Assembly (NCBI GenBank): GCA_031425195.1
Contig: JANPIX010000013.1
Location: 112,342-176,341, forward strand
Origin: JANPIX01 sp031425195
GTDB taxonomy: Bacteria; Pseudomonadota; Alphaproteobacteria; Rhodobacterales; Rhodobacteraceae
Reading direction: 5' to 3'
Length of the DNA: 64,000 nucleotides
The notes beneath the pieces were generated by a model. It worked only from the letters and a program-made list of their open reading frames with translations, was not told where the DNA came from and searched no databases. Below, in pieces: positions 34,525 to 43,700 of the stretch; within the stretch, counting starts at the first letter, position 1, and each line of letters starts with the position of its first letter. Made by a program: the position numbers and the translations under genes.

Positions 34525-36324
34525 CTAGTTCCAGCAGGACACTAGCACCGTCAGACTGATGGCAAGCCGGTTCAGATCTTCGGGCGACAACGCGCCTGCG
34601 GGCGCATCCGCCGCCGATACGATGCCCTGAGTTGTCAGAAAATCCCGCAGGACAGGCGCGGACGCGGCAAATGCCACGCCTTCCGGCAGTTTGCGCGCTG
34701 CCTGATCCGGCTCTGCCAGCAACATGCCGACCACCGATCCCGCACCATCAAGAACCGGGCCGCCGACATCGCCGGGCAATGTCCCGATGGCCAGCCGCGT
34801 CAGCCCCATTTCGCCGTTCAGCCCTTTTGTATCCTCCAGCGTGCCGAAGGTCAGGGTGGGGGCGGGCAACTGATCTTCATAGGAATACCCCGAAACGGCT
34901 ACCTCGGCGCCAAGCCGCCCGCCGCCCTGCATCAGGCTTGCCACGGATCGGGGGGCCAGCGGCGTGACCGGGCGCAACAGGGCCAGGCCGCTTGTCGCAT
35001 CCTGCGCCACCACAGTGGCGTCGGTTTCAAGATCAAGCGTGATGCGCCCACAAGACGCCGTTGCGGCCGTCGTCGTCAGAACGGCCCCTTCGCCATCGAC
35101 ATAGAACCCGGTCCGCGACAGCGTCGGGCGTCGCACTTCCAGCCCGGCCAGCAGGCCGCGCCGCTGTTCCTCGGGCATCGGCACCAGACCGGGGTCCAGT
35201 GCGCGGTCGCCCACCCCTTTGAAACTTTGTTGCATCGCGGCCAGAACCCGGGTCATCCGGTCGCCATCGCGCGGGTTCCAGATCAGCATGTACCCCTTGA
35301 CCAAACCATTGGTCAGTTCGGCATAGGTGTGGCTTTCCAGATCGCCCGATTGCCCCGTCAGGGTAAAGCTGCGCTCGCGCCGTTCGCGCGCGCCCGTGGT
35401 CGGCACCACCGAAAGGGTCTGAAGGCTGTCATACAGCCCATAAAGCGTGGTCTGATCGCCCGGTGCACTGATCAGGATGACCCGTACACCCGACCCGTCC
35501 TTTTCGGCATAATGCACGAAGGGCGGCTCGAAATGATCGAACTGGATCAAGGCCATCGGCAAGGTGATCTCGATGCCCGACTCTGGCTCCACAATGGTCT
35601 GCAGGCCAAGTTCGGCTTGCGCATCGCGGTAGCCCGCAAGCAGCACTTCGCGCTGTGACGTGGTCAGGATGCCGGACGGTTCATAGCCATTCGCCTCTTG
35701 CCACGCCGCCATCGAATTGCGCGTGCCCGGCCCGAATGCCCCGTCGATCGTTGATGTATAAAAACCGAACCACTGCAGTGCGGTCTGCAATTCCTCCCGC
35801 GCCGGACGCTCCAGCAAGGCTTCGCTGTCGCGCGCCTCGGCCACGGTTTCGTCGGGCAGGGCGGGCAGAACTTCGGCCACGTCGGGTTCCACAGCCAATG
35901 GGTCCGGCACATCCCCGGGCAGGGCATCGGTCAGCGGCGCCTGTTCCACGGGGGCCACTGTCACGCCCGTCACGCTTTCAAATCCCACGGGCCAGAAGCC
36001 TTGGCCAAAGGACGCAGGGTCGGTCAGAAAACTGTCATTGGGAATCAACCGCTCGGCCTTGAGTGCGGCAAGCCGTTCCGGCGCGCTTTCTGCGGAATAG
36101 GGGCCAAGCACGATGCCGTACCAGCCGGACCGCAATTGAAACCCGGCCACATTGGGAAACACGCCTGTATAGGCCCGCGCCCGCGCTTCGGCCTCGGTCA
36201 GGGTCGGCAGCGCCTCGATCTGCAGCCAGACAGACCCCGCCGGTGCTTCTTGCGCCCGCAAAGGCCCGGCTGCCGCAATTGCCATCAGCAAAACCCCGAA
36301 CAGTCCGGTCAACACGCGTTTCAT
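34525..36324 (-). CDS. Secreted trypsin-fold protein without catalytic triad, with peptidoglycan-binding domain
   Basis: This protein of about 599 residues has a Sec signal peptide (ending AAAGPLRAQ), an SPOR-like N-terminal region with GFQLRSGWYGIVLGPY, and a peptidoglycan-binding domain near residues 173-230 (LQTALQWFGFYTSTIDGAFGPGTRNSM). Residues about 400-570 form a trypsin-like domain. The histidine position (VLTTTAATAS) has no His, the aspartate position (SGLALLRP) has Gly, and the serine position (GDVGGP at 518-523) has Val. It should therefore be proteolytically inactive and may act as a periplasmic binding or scaffold protein. Cys425 and Cys597 may pair. It is divergent from glyQ; the ATG at 36327 is an alternative start one codon earlier. 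Confidence 0.82.
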   Translation of the reverse strand: MKRVLTGLFGVLLMAIAAAGPLRAQEAPAGSVWLQIEALPTLTEAEARARAYTGVFPNVAGFQLRSGWYGIVLGPYSAESAPERLAALKAERLIPNDSFLTDPASFGQGFWPVGFESVTGVTVAPVEQAPLTDALPGDVPDPLAVEPDVAEVLPALPDETVAEARDSEALLERPAREELQTALQWFGFYTSTIDGAFGPGTRNSMAAWQEANGYEPSGILTTSQREVLLAGYRDAQAELGLQTIVEPESGIEITLPMALIQFDHFEPPFVHYAEKDGSGVRVILISAPGDQTTLYGLYDSLQTLSVVPTTGARERRERSFTLTGQSGDLESHTYAELTNGLVKGYMLIWNPRDGDRMTRVLAAMQQSFKGVGDRALDPGLVPMPEEQRRGLLAGLEVRRPTLSRTGFYVDGEGAVLTTTAATASCGRITLDLETDATVVAQDATSGLALLRPVTPLAPRSVASLMQGGGRLGAEVAVSGYSYEDQLPAPTLTFGTLEDTKGLNGEMGLTRLAIGTLPGDVGGPVLDGAGSVVGMLLAEPDQAARKLPEGVAFAASAPVLRDFLTTQGIVSAADAPAGALSPEDLNRLAISLTVLVSCWN

Positions 36325-36484
36325 CATGATCCGTCGATTTCCTATGGTTCTGCGAACAATCGCATTCCTGACCTGCAGCGCAAGGCCCGTCTGTATTCCG
36401 GCGGTATCGCGTGCGCCGCATTGCCGCACATTGACCCTTGGCTGCCTTCTGCCTATGGAAGGGGCGATTTTCAAGGGGGTCCCG

Positions 36485-37399
36485 ATGACCGACGTGCCAC
36501 GCAGCTTTCAGGAAATCATCCTGCGCCTGATGACCTATTGGGCATCCAAGGGCTGCGCCGTCCTGCAACCCTATGACATGGAAGTGGGGGCAGGCACGTT
36601 TCATCCCGGCACCACGCTGCGCAGTCTGGGCACGAAACCCTGGGCCGCGGCCTATGTGCAACCGTCGCGGCGGCCAACTGACGGGCGTTACGGCGAAAAT
36701 CCGAACCGGTTGCAACACTACTATCAGTATCAGGTCATCATCAAACCCTCGCCACCCGACTTGCAGAACCTGTATCTCGGCTCACTCGCCGCCATCGGGA
36801 TCGACGCGTCCCTTCATGACATCCGCTTTGTCGAGGACGACTGGGAAAGCCCCACACTCGGCGCATGGGGCCTTGGCTGGGAAGTTTGGTGTGACGGAAT
36901 GGAAGTGTCGCAGTTCACCTATTTTCAGCAGGTCGGCGGCCATGACTGCCACCCGGTGTCGGGCGAACTGACCTATGGTCTGGAACGCCTTGCCATGTAT
37001 GTGCTGGGTGTGGACCATGTGATGGACATGCCCTTCAACGATCCCGGTGCCCCCATCGCGCTCACCTATGGTGATGTGTTCCGGCAGACCGAACAGGAAT
37101 ATTCGCGCTGGAACTTTGATCAGGCCGATACCGACATGCTGTTCCAGCATTTCAAGGACGCCGAGGCGGAATGTGCCCGCATCCTTGCGGCACCCCAGCC
37201 CGACCGTGCCGGGCGCACCATCGTCATGGCCCATCCGGCCTATGACCAGTGCATCAAGGCCAGCCACCTGTTCAACCTTCTGGATGCGCGCGGCGTGATC
37301 TCGATCACCGAACGGCAGGCCTATATCGGGCGTGTCCGCACGCTCGCCCGCGCCTGCGCCGATGCGTTCCTCACAACCAGTGCGGGGTCGGCGGCGTGA
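36485..37399 (+). CDS. glyQ: Glycyl-tRNA synthetase alpha subunit
   Basis: This 304-residue protein is the catalytic alpha subunit of the bacterial heterotetrameric glycyl-tRNA synthetase. It has the class II active-site strands GAGTFHPGTTLR and YVQPSRRPTDGRYGENPNRLQHYYQYQVI, plus the C-terminal TYGLERLAMYVL. The ATG at 36485 has an AAGGGGG ribosome site; longer in-frame codons upstream are not needed. A four-base GTGA overlap couples it to a small membrane protein gene that precedes glyS. Confidence 0.97.
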   Translation: MTDVPRSFQEIILRLMTYWASKGCAVLQPYDMEVGAGTFHPGTTLRSLGTKPWAAAYVQPSRRPTDGRYGENPNRLQHYYQYQVIIKPSPPDLQNLYLGSLAAIGIDASLHDIRFVEDDWESPTLGAWGLGWEVWCDGMEVSQFTYFQQVGGHDCHPVSGELTYGLERLAMYVLGVDHVMDMPFNDPGAPIALTYGDVFRQTEQEYSRWNFDQADTDMLFQHFKDAEAECARILAAPQPDRAGRTIVMAHPAYDQCIKASHLFNLLDARGVISITERQAYIGRVRTLARACADAFLTTSAGSAA

Positions 37400-37869
37400 A
37401 TGGCAAGATCATCGGAGTATTCCTTGTGCTGACAGGTCTTCTGGCGGGCATCGCCATGTACTGGCTTCAGGTCTATGCATTCTACCGTCCGGCGGTGTTT
37501 ACCCCCGGTGCCGAAATCACGCTGACCCCCATCATCGGTGACGAACCCGAGGCGATCATCGCCGAAAACCTTGAAGGCATCGATGCAGACAGTTCGCCCC
37601 TGCGCTTTCGCGCCTGTTTCACCACGCCGACAAGCCTTGCCACGCTGACCGAAACCTACCGCACCTATCCCACACCCACCCCCCTAGTGGCACCCGGATG
37701 GTTCGACTGTTTTGATGCCGAAGCCATCGGCACCGCCCTTGAATCGGGCGAGGCGATTGCCTTCCTGTCCAGGCGCGAAATCGTGCATGGTTTTGACCGC
37801 GTGGTCGCCGTCTTTCCCGATGGCCGCGCCTTTGCCTGGCACCAGTTGAACGACGAATTGGAAGACTGA
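37396..37869 (+). CDS. Small membrane-anchored protein between glyQ and glyS (DUF6446-like)
   Basis: This 157-residue protein starts with GTG overlapping the glyQ stop (GTGA). One N-terminal transmembrane helix (about 5-26) precedes a periplasmic domain of about 130 residues with two cysteines (RACFTT, FDCFDAE). It corresponds to a conserved Rhodobacterales family (I believe DUF6446) sitting between the two glycyl-tRNA synthetase subunits. No function is known and no enzymatic motif is visible. Its position is probably a passenger in the operon rather than a synthetase part. Confidence 0.85.
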   Translation: MNGKIIGVFLVLTGLLAGIAMYWLQVYAFYRPAVFTPGAEITLTPIIGDEPEAIIAENLEGIDADSSPLRFRACFTTPTSLATLTETYRTYPTPTPLVAPGWFDCFDAEAIGTALESGEAIAFLSRREIVHGFDRVVAVFPDGRAFAWHQLNDELED

Positions 37870-37872
37870 CCC

Positions 37873-40056
37873 ATGCCCGATGTCCTGATCGAACTGTTTT
37901 CCGAAGAAATCCCGGCGCGGATGCAGGCGCGTGCTCGCGAAGACCTGCGCAAACTGGTCACCGACGGGCTGGTGGAGGCGGGTCTGACCTATGCCTCGGC
38001 CGGGGCCTTTTCCACACCCCGCCGCCTGACCCTGACCATCGAAGGGCTGACCGCGCAAAGCGCCCCCCTGCGCGAAGAACGTAAAGGCCCCCGCACCGAT
38101 GCGCCTGATGCCGCCCTGCAGGGGTTTCTGCGCGCCACAGGCCTGACGCGTGACCAACTGGAAGTGCGCGACGATAAAAAGGCGCAGGTCTATTTCGCCG
38201 TGATCGAACGCCCCGGCCGCAGCGCCGCCACGATTCTGGCCGAGGTGCTGGAGTCTGCGATCCGCAATTTTCCCTGGCCCAAATCCATGCGCTGGGGGTC
38301 GGGCAGCCTGCGCTGGGTGCGCCCGCTTCAGTCCGTCCTGTGCCTTCTGTCCGACGAAGCCGGGTCCGATGTTGTGCCCCTTGACCTGGATCAGTTCACG
38401 GCAGGCAACACGACTGAAGGCCACCGTTTTATGTCGCCGGGCCGGTTTGCCGTAACGGGGTTCGACGACTACCGCGCCAAACTGCGCCGTGCCCATGTGA
38501 TCCTTGACAGTGCGGAGCGTGAGGCCGCGATCTGGAACGACGCCACCACACAGGCCTTTGCGCTGGGGCTGGAGGTTGTGCCCGACGCGGGCCTTCTGAC
38601 CGAAGTGGCCGGTCTGGTCGAATGGCCCGTGGTCCTCTTGGGCCGCATTGCCGCGCCGTTCCTCGATCTGCCGCCCGAGGTTCTGCAAACCTCGATGCGC
38701 GAACATCAGAAGTTCTTTTCCGTCCGCAACCCAAAAACGGGCCGGATCGAAGGGTTCGTGACCGTGGCCAACGTCGCCACCGCCGACCACGGCGCCACGA
38801 TCCTTGCGGGCAATCAAAAGGTTCTGTCGGCCCGCCTGTCGGACGCCAAGTTCTTTTGGGAAAACGACCTGCGCGTGGCGAGGGCCGGGATGGACGATTG
38901 GGCAAAGGGTCTGGCCACTGTCACCTTCCACAACAAACTCGGGTCGCAGGCCGAACGTATCGCCCGCATCGCCGCACTGGCGCACGAACTGGCCCCGATG
39001 GTGGGCGCGGACGCGGATCTTGCCGAACAGGCCGCGCGCATCGCCAAACTCGATCTGCAGTCGGCCATGGTCGGTGAATTCCCCGAACTGCAAGGCACGA
39101 TGGGCGGCTACTACGCCCGCGCCGCAGGCCTGCCCGAAGACGTGGCCGCCGCAAGCAAGGCCCACTACCAACCGCTCGGCCCCTCCGACGAGGTACCGAC
39201 TGACCCGGTGTCCGTCGCCGTGGCGCTGGCCGACAAGATCGATACGCTGACCGGGTTTTGGGCGATCGACGAGAAACCGACGGGCAGCAAAGACCCTTAC
39301 GCGCTGCGACGTGCGGCGTTGGGGCTTATTCGGCTGGTGGTCGGGAATGGGGTGCGATTGCCGCTCGTCCGCCTGCTCTTCGGAACGAAGAGCGAATTCG
39401 GCGCAAAGCAAGAATTTGAAGCATTTACCGCAATGGTTCGCAAAACAAAACAAACGCCAGATGAAAATGCTGAGGTTAGCAGGCTGTCCGCTGAATTAGT
39501 TGACGCACAAGAACGTGCCGCAGACAGGTACAACGACCTCCTCTCCTTCCTCCATGACCGCCTCAAGGTCTACCTGCGCGATCAGGGCATCCGCCATGAC
39601 GTCATCGACGCCTGCCTTGCCATGCCCGGCAATGACGATCTGACCCTCCTCGTGAAACGGGCCACCGCCCTTTCTGCCACCCTGCAAACCGAAGATGGCG
39701 CGAACCTGATCCAGGGCTTCAAGCGGGCCAACAACATCCTGACGCAGGCCGAGGAAAAGGACGGCGTCGAATACTCCTACGGTGCCGAAGCCAGATTCGC
39801 CGAAGGCGCCGAGGAATCCGCCCTGTTCACCGCCCTCGATCAGGCCGAGGCGATTATCACCCCCGCCATGGCGGCCGAGGATTTTGCCACCGCCATGTCG
39901 GCCATGGCATCGCTGCGTGCCCCCATCGACGCCTTCTTCGGCGCGGTGCAGGTAAACAGCGAAAAACAGGTTCTGCGCCGCAACCGCCTGAACCTGCTGC
40001 ACCGCATCCGCAGGGTCTGCGGGCAGGTGGCGGATCTGACCAAACTGGAAGGCTGA
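37873..40056 (+). CDS. glyS: Glycyl-tRNA synthetase beta subunit
   Basis: This 727-residue protein is the tRNA-binding beta subunit of glycyl-tRNA synthetase. It starts MPDVLIELFSEEIPARM and shows WPKSMRWG, LLTEVAGLVEWPVV and the HD-type region with DKIDTLTGFWAIDEKPTGSKDPYALRR, all diagnostic, plus a C-terminal anticodon-binding helical domain. Residues about 503-553 (39380-39530) are an inserted stretch rich in Lys, Gln and Glu with A-rich codons unlike the rest of the gene. The insertion keeps the frame. Enzymes of this family vary in length at this site, so the gene is probably functional. Confidence 0.96.
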   Translation: MPDVLIELFSEEIPARMQARAREDLRKLVTDGLVEAGLTYASAGAFSTPRRLTLTIEGLTAQSAPLREERKGPRTDAPDAALQGFLRATGLTRDQLEVRDDKKAQVYFAVIERPGRSAATILAEVLESAIRNFPWPKSMRWGSGSLRWVRPLQSVLCLLSDEAGSDVVPLDLDQFTAGNTTEGHRFMSPGRFAVTGFDDYRAKLRRAHVILDSAEREAAIWNDATTQAFALGLEVVPDAGLLTEVAGLVEWPVVLLGRIAAPFLDLPPEVLQTSMREHQKFFSVRNPKTGRIEGFVTVANVATADHGATILAGNQKVLSARLSDAKFFWENDLRVARAGMDDWAKGLATVTFHNKLGSQAERIARIAALAHELAPMVGADADLAEQAARIAKLDLQSAMVGEFPELQGTMGGYYARAAGLPEDVAAASKAHYQPLGPSDEVPTDPVSVAVALADKIDTLTGFWAIDEKPTGSKDPYALRRAALGLIRLVVGNGVRLPLVRLLFGTKSEFGAKQEFEAFTAMVRKTKQTPDENAEVSRLSAELVDAQERAADRYNDLLSFLHDRLKVYLRDQGIRHDVIDACLAMPGNDDLTLLVKRATALSATLQTEDGANLIQGFKRANNILTQAEEKDGVEYSYGAEARFAEGAEESALFTALDQAEAIITPAMAAEDFATAMSAMASLRAPIDAFFGAVQVNSEKQVLRRNRLNLLHRIRRVCGQVADLTKLEG

Positions 40057-40082
40057 CCCCTCTTTTCAGACTTAAATATCCA

Positions 40083-40105
40083 TGGCACCCGACCCACGGG
40101 TGCCA
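40083..40105 (+). terminator. Hairpin after glyS
   Basis: A perfect 9-bp stem (TGGCACCCG at 40083-40091 with CGGGTGCCA at 40097-40105) and a 5-base loop lies 26 bases after the glyS stop, with AT-rich sequence before it but no T-run after. It probably marks the end of the glyQ-glyS transcript. Confidence 0.55.
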
Positions 40106-40185
40106 CGGCACTTCAGGCCGCTGGCTTGCCGCTTGGCACATCCCGGCAATGCCCCTATGCTTTCTGCAACCAGACAGGGGCCGAT

Positions 40186-42732
40186 GTGCTGAAACACGAT
40201 CCACAACCGGACTATGCCGAAATCACGCCCACGGCGGTGATTTCAACGCCCAGCCATGGCTGGCGCGCCAAATGCCTGCAGCGTCTGATCCGCCTTGACA
40301 TGCCGGTGCCGCGCACCGTGGCACTGCCCACCACCACGGTGCGCGCCATCGCGGGGGGGCGGGCGGTGGATGCCCCGGCGATCCTTGCGCATTTCGGGCC
40401 GGGGGCCCTGATTTCTGTTCGTCCGTCGCCGGAAAATCCCGATTGGGGCGGGCCGTCCACCGTGCTCAACATCGGGCTGAACGCCCATCGCCACGCCCGC
40501 CTGATCGAAACCCACGGCAGGGCCGCCGCCGACGCCATCTATCTGCGCTTTGTTCAGGGCTATGCCGTCCACACCGCGCGTCTTGACCCCGACATGTTCG
40601 ACAATCTGGAACCCGGCCCCGAATCCCTGCGCGAGGCGCTGCGCACCTATGCCGCCGAAATGGATGAACCCTTTCCCGAAGACCCCGCCCGCCAACTGGC
40701 AGAGGTGCTGCGCTCCATGGCGCGCGCCTGGGAAGGCACGTCGGCCCGCCTGCTGCGGCAGGCCAAGGGCGCGTCCGATACGGCGGGTCTTGGGCTGATC
40801 GTGCAGGAAATGGCGCAGGGGTTGGGGCAGGGGCTGTCCGGGTCAGGCGTGATCCAGTTCGTCGATCCGGTGACGGGCCAGCCGCAGGTGACCGGACGCT
40901 ATCTGGGTCAGTCACAGGGCCGCGACGCCCTGCGCCGGACCGAGGCGCTTTATCTGACGCGCGACCCGCGCGGCCCCTCGCTCGAAGATCTCTCGCCTGC
41001 GCTGTTCGCCGATCTTTTGCGTTTTGGCACCCTGTGCCGCGTCAAACTGCGCGAGGAAATGCAGGTCGAATTCACCATCGATGATGGCAAACTGGCGGTT
41101 CTGGACGCGGTCAAGGTGGCCCGTTCGTCCCGCGCCGGACTGCGCATCGCGGTGACGCTGGCCGAGGAAGGCATCATTTCCCGCGACGAGGCGTTGCTGC
41201 GTGTTGAACCGCGCGCCCTGTCAGACCTGCTTCACCCCCAGATTGATCCGCGCGGCCCCCGTGACGTGATCGCCAAGGGTATCGCCGCCAGTCCGGGCGG
41301 TGCCGTGGGCCGGATCGCGTTTTCGTCTGCCGCCGCACAGGCCATGGCGGCAAGGGGCGAACCCTGCATCCTTGTGCGGCGCGAAACCGCCCCGGAAGAC
41401 ATTCGCGGCATGCATTCGTCGGCAGGGGTGCTGACCGAACGTGGCGGCATGACAAGCCACGCCGCCGTGATTGCGCGCGGGCTTGGCCTGCCCTGCATCG
41501 TCGGCGCATCCGACCTGCGGCTTGATGCAAAGGCGGCCACGATCCGGGCGCTTGACGGACGGCTGTTGCGCGAAGGCGACATGATCACCGTCGACGGCAG
41601 CACCGGGCAGGTTCTGGCGGGCGTGGCCGACATGCTGCCCCCGGCGCTTGACGACATGTTCCGCACGCTTCTGGGCTGGGCCGACGCCGTGCGCGACATC
41701 GGCGTGCGCGCCAATGCCGATACGCCCGCCGACGCGCTGGTCGCCCGCAATTTCAACGCCCAGGGCATTGGTCTGTGTCGGACGGAACACATGTTCTTTG
41801 ACGCCGAACGCCTTGTCGTCATGCGCGAGATGATCTTTGCTGATACCTCTGCCGAACGCGCCACCGCGCTGGCCCGTCTTCTACCCATGCAGCGTGATGA
41901 TTTCGTTCAGCTTTTCGATATCATGCAGGGCCTGCCAGTCTGTATCCGCCTGTTCGACCCGCCCCTGCATGAATTCCTGCCGCAGTCCCGCGAAGGCCTG
42001 CGCGATCTGGCCGAGGCGCTGGACAAACCCCTGTCCGAAGTTGTCCGCCGGGCCGAGGCGCTTGCCGAATTCAACCCGATGCTGGGGATGCGCGGTGTGC
42101 GGCTGGGTGTCGTTCTGCCGGAAATCTATGACATGCAGGCGCAGGCCATCTTCGAGGCGACAGTCGAGGTTGCCCGAAACGGGGCCGCTGTCGTGCCCGA
42201 AATCATGATTCCCCTTGTGTCCGCGCGGCGCGAGGTGGAACTGGTCAAGGCCCGCATCGACGCCGTCGCCGCCGTCGTGCGTTCACGCTTTTCCGCCAGT
42301 TTCGACTATCGCCTCGGCGTCATGGTCGAAACCCCAAGGGCGGCACTCCGCGCGGGCGAAATTGCGCAGCACGCGTCGTTCCTGTCCTTTGGCACCAACG
42401 ATCTGACGCAGATGACCTATGGCCTCAGCCGCGATGACGCGGGGCGATTCATGAACACCTATGTCCAGCAAGGTGTCTTTCCCGAAGATCCCTTCCATAT
42501 TCTGGATCAGGACGGGGTGGGGGAATTGCTGCTGATCGGGGCTGAACGCGGGCGAAAAACACGGCCCGATCTTGTGGTGTCGATCTGTGGCGAACACGGC
42601 GGCAATCCCGAATCAATCGCTTTTTGCCGGAAGGCGGGGTTCGACTATGTCAGTTGTTCGCCTTACCGTGTCCCGCAAGCGCGATTGGCAGCCGCCCACA
42701 TCGCTTTGCTTGAAAAGCAAGTAAAACATTAG
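40186..42732 (+). CDS. ppdK: Pyruvate phosphate dikinase
   Basis: This 848-residue enzyme interconverts pyruvate, ATP and phosphate with PEP, AMP and diphosphate. An N-terminal ATP-grasp nucleotide domain is followed by the phosphohistidine swivel domain with GGMTSHAAVIARG (His about 425; the Thr two residues before is the known regulatory site). The PEP-binding barrel carries CRTEHMF, FGTNDLTQ and the catalytic CGEHGG. GTG at 40186 with AGGGG five bases upstream is preferred over the longer frame from 40126. It can run toward PEP for gluconeogenesis. The usual regulator gene is not adjacent. Confidence 0.94.
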   Translation: MLKHDPQPDYAEITPTAVISTPSHGWRAKCLQRLIRLDMPVPRTVALPTTTVRAIAGGRAVDAPAILAHFGPGALISVRPSPENPDWGGPSTVLNIGLNAHRHARLIETHGRAAADAIYLRFVQGYAVHTARLDPDMFDNLEPGPESLREALRTYAAEMDEPFPEDPARQLAEVLRSMARAWEGTSARLLRQAKGASDTAGLGLIVQEMAQGLGQGLSGSGVIQFVDPVTGQPQVTGRYLGQSQGRDALRRTEALYLTRDPRGPSLEDLSPALFADLLRFGTLCRVKLREEMQVEFTIDDGKLAVLDAVKVARSSRAGLRIAVTLAEEGIISRDEALLRVEPRALSDLLHPQIDPRGPRDVIAKGIAASPGGAVGRIAFSSAAAQAMAARGEPCILVRRETAPEDIRGMHSSAGVLTERGGMTSHAAVIARGLGLPCIVGASDLRLDAKAATIRALDGRLLREGDMITVDGSTGQVLAGVADMLPPALDDMFRTLLGWADAVRDIGVRANADTPADALVARNFNAQGIGLCRTEHMFFDAERLVVMREMIFADTSAERATALARLLPMQRDDFVQLFDIMQGLPVCIRLFDPPLHEFLPQSREGLRDLAEALDKPLSEVVRRAEALAEFNPMLGMRGVRLGVVLPEIYDMQAQAIFEATVEVARNGAAVVPEIMIPLVSARREVELVKARIDAVAAVVRSRFSASFDYRLGVMVETPRAALRAGEIAQHASFLSFGTNDLTQMTYGLSRDDAGRFMNTYVQQGVFPEDPFHILDQDGVGELLLIGAERGRKTRPDLVVSICGEHGGNPESIAFCRKAGFDYVSCSPYRVPQARLAAAHIALLEKQVKH

Positions 42733-42929
42733 CTTAAGCCAACAAGTTAATTTATTGTGTGAATAGCTGCACTGCAGCATCGGCGGGATTCCGCACAAAT
42801 CGAACCAAAAAGCGTGACATTAATGCCACAAGGGTGGACCCCGGTGGCAAATGTAAATACCTCCGCCCAGTCGTTTTGGCTTGACGTCAGTTGGTCGCGG
42901 CATGTCGGAAACAGTCCAGGATTAAACAT
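42733..42929. other. AT-rich intergenic region before the cell-wall hydrolase
   Basis: This 197-base gap begins with an AT-rich stretch (TTAAGCC...GTTAATTTATT around 42734-42755), a contrast to the GC-rich surroundings, followed by a 13-base palindrome (GCTGCA at 42766-42771, C, TGCAGC at 42773-42778) and a TGACGTCA palindrome at 42882-42889. It likely holds the promoter of the next gene; no clear -35/-10 pair could be assigned. No terminator for ppdK was seen. Confidence 0.5.
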
Positions 42930-43607
42930 ATGAGTATGCGAATTGGCCGGACCTTCGCCCTGCTGGGTGTCTTGGTGCTGAACAATGCCGCGCTGGCCGA
43001 TGTTACGGTCAGCACTTCAAGCGACGCCACCGCTGCCATCGGCAGCAGCATGACACAACTGCTCGGGGTGGAACGCACCGCCCTTGATACCGTAGCCCCC
43101 CAACAATTCGCGGCCTTGGCCGAAGGTGTCAAATCCCCTGACGCCACCGCACCCGATGCCGCCGCCGCCGTACCGCTTGACGCCGCATATCTTGCCGCAC
43201 AACCCCAGGCCACGGGGGATGCGGAATGGGAATGTCTGGCACAGGCGCTTTACTTCGAATCCCGTGGTGAAACGATCAAGGGGCAGGTGGCGGTTGCCGA
43301 AGTCATCCTGAACCGCGTCGACAGCCCGCTTTATCCCAATTCGGTGTGCGCTGTTGTCAAGCAAGGCGGGCGCGGCGGATGCCAGTTTTCCTACACCTGC
43401 GACCGCGTGTCAGACGCAATCCGTGACCGCGCCTCGTTCGTCACCGCTGGCAAGATCGCTCGTCTGATGCTTGACGGCGCACCCCGGACGTTGACGGCGG
43501 GTGCCACGAACTTTCACACCCAGAACGTCAACCCAAGCTGGTCGCGGCGGTTTGCGCGCACGGCAAGCATCGGGGCGCACGTGTTCTATCGCCAACCGGG
43601 GGCCTGA
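42930..43607 (+). CDS. Cell-wall hydrolase, SleB family
   Basis: This 225-residue protein has an N-terminal signal peptide (MSMRIGRTFALLGVLVLNNAALA) and a C-terminal SleB-type hydrolase domain (about 98-222) beginning EWECLAQALYFESRGE and continuing VAEVILNRVDSPLYPNSVCAVV and CQFSYTCD. The glutamate of ESRGE is the presumed lytic residue. SleB-type enzymes are lytic transglycosylases acting on peptidoglycan. An Ala/Pro-rich linker precedes the domain. AGGA lies 8 bases before the ATG. In a non-sporulating group like this a role in growth or division is likely. Confidence 0.9.
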   Translation: MSMRIGRTFALLGVLVLNNAALADVTVSTSSDATAAIGSSMTQLLGVERTALDTVAPQQFAALAEGVKSPDATAPDAAAAVPLDAAYLAAQPQATGDAEWECLAQALYFESRGETIKGQVAVAEVILNRVDSPLYPNSVCAVVKQGGRGGCQFSYTCDRVSDAIRDRASFVTAGKIARLMLDGAPRTLTAGATNFHTQNVNPSWSRRFARTASIGAHVFYRQPGA

Positions 43608-43700
43608 CGTCGCTTCCGGGTCCAAAGATGACGCTACCCATCTGGGGCAGGCTGCCGGTTCAAGGTAGGTTGGCCCCGGCGCGCAACAAAGGGACATGAC

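Noticed and set aside
39380..39530. Frameshift or assembly error in glyS
   Set aside because: The reading frame is kept on both sides and the downstream domain reads normally, so it is treated as an insertion.
42733..42755. CtrA box (TTAA-N7-TTAA) upstream of the cell-wall hydrolase
   Set aside because: The two TTAA half-sites are nine bases apart, not seven.
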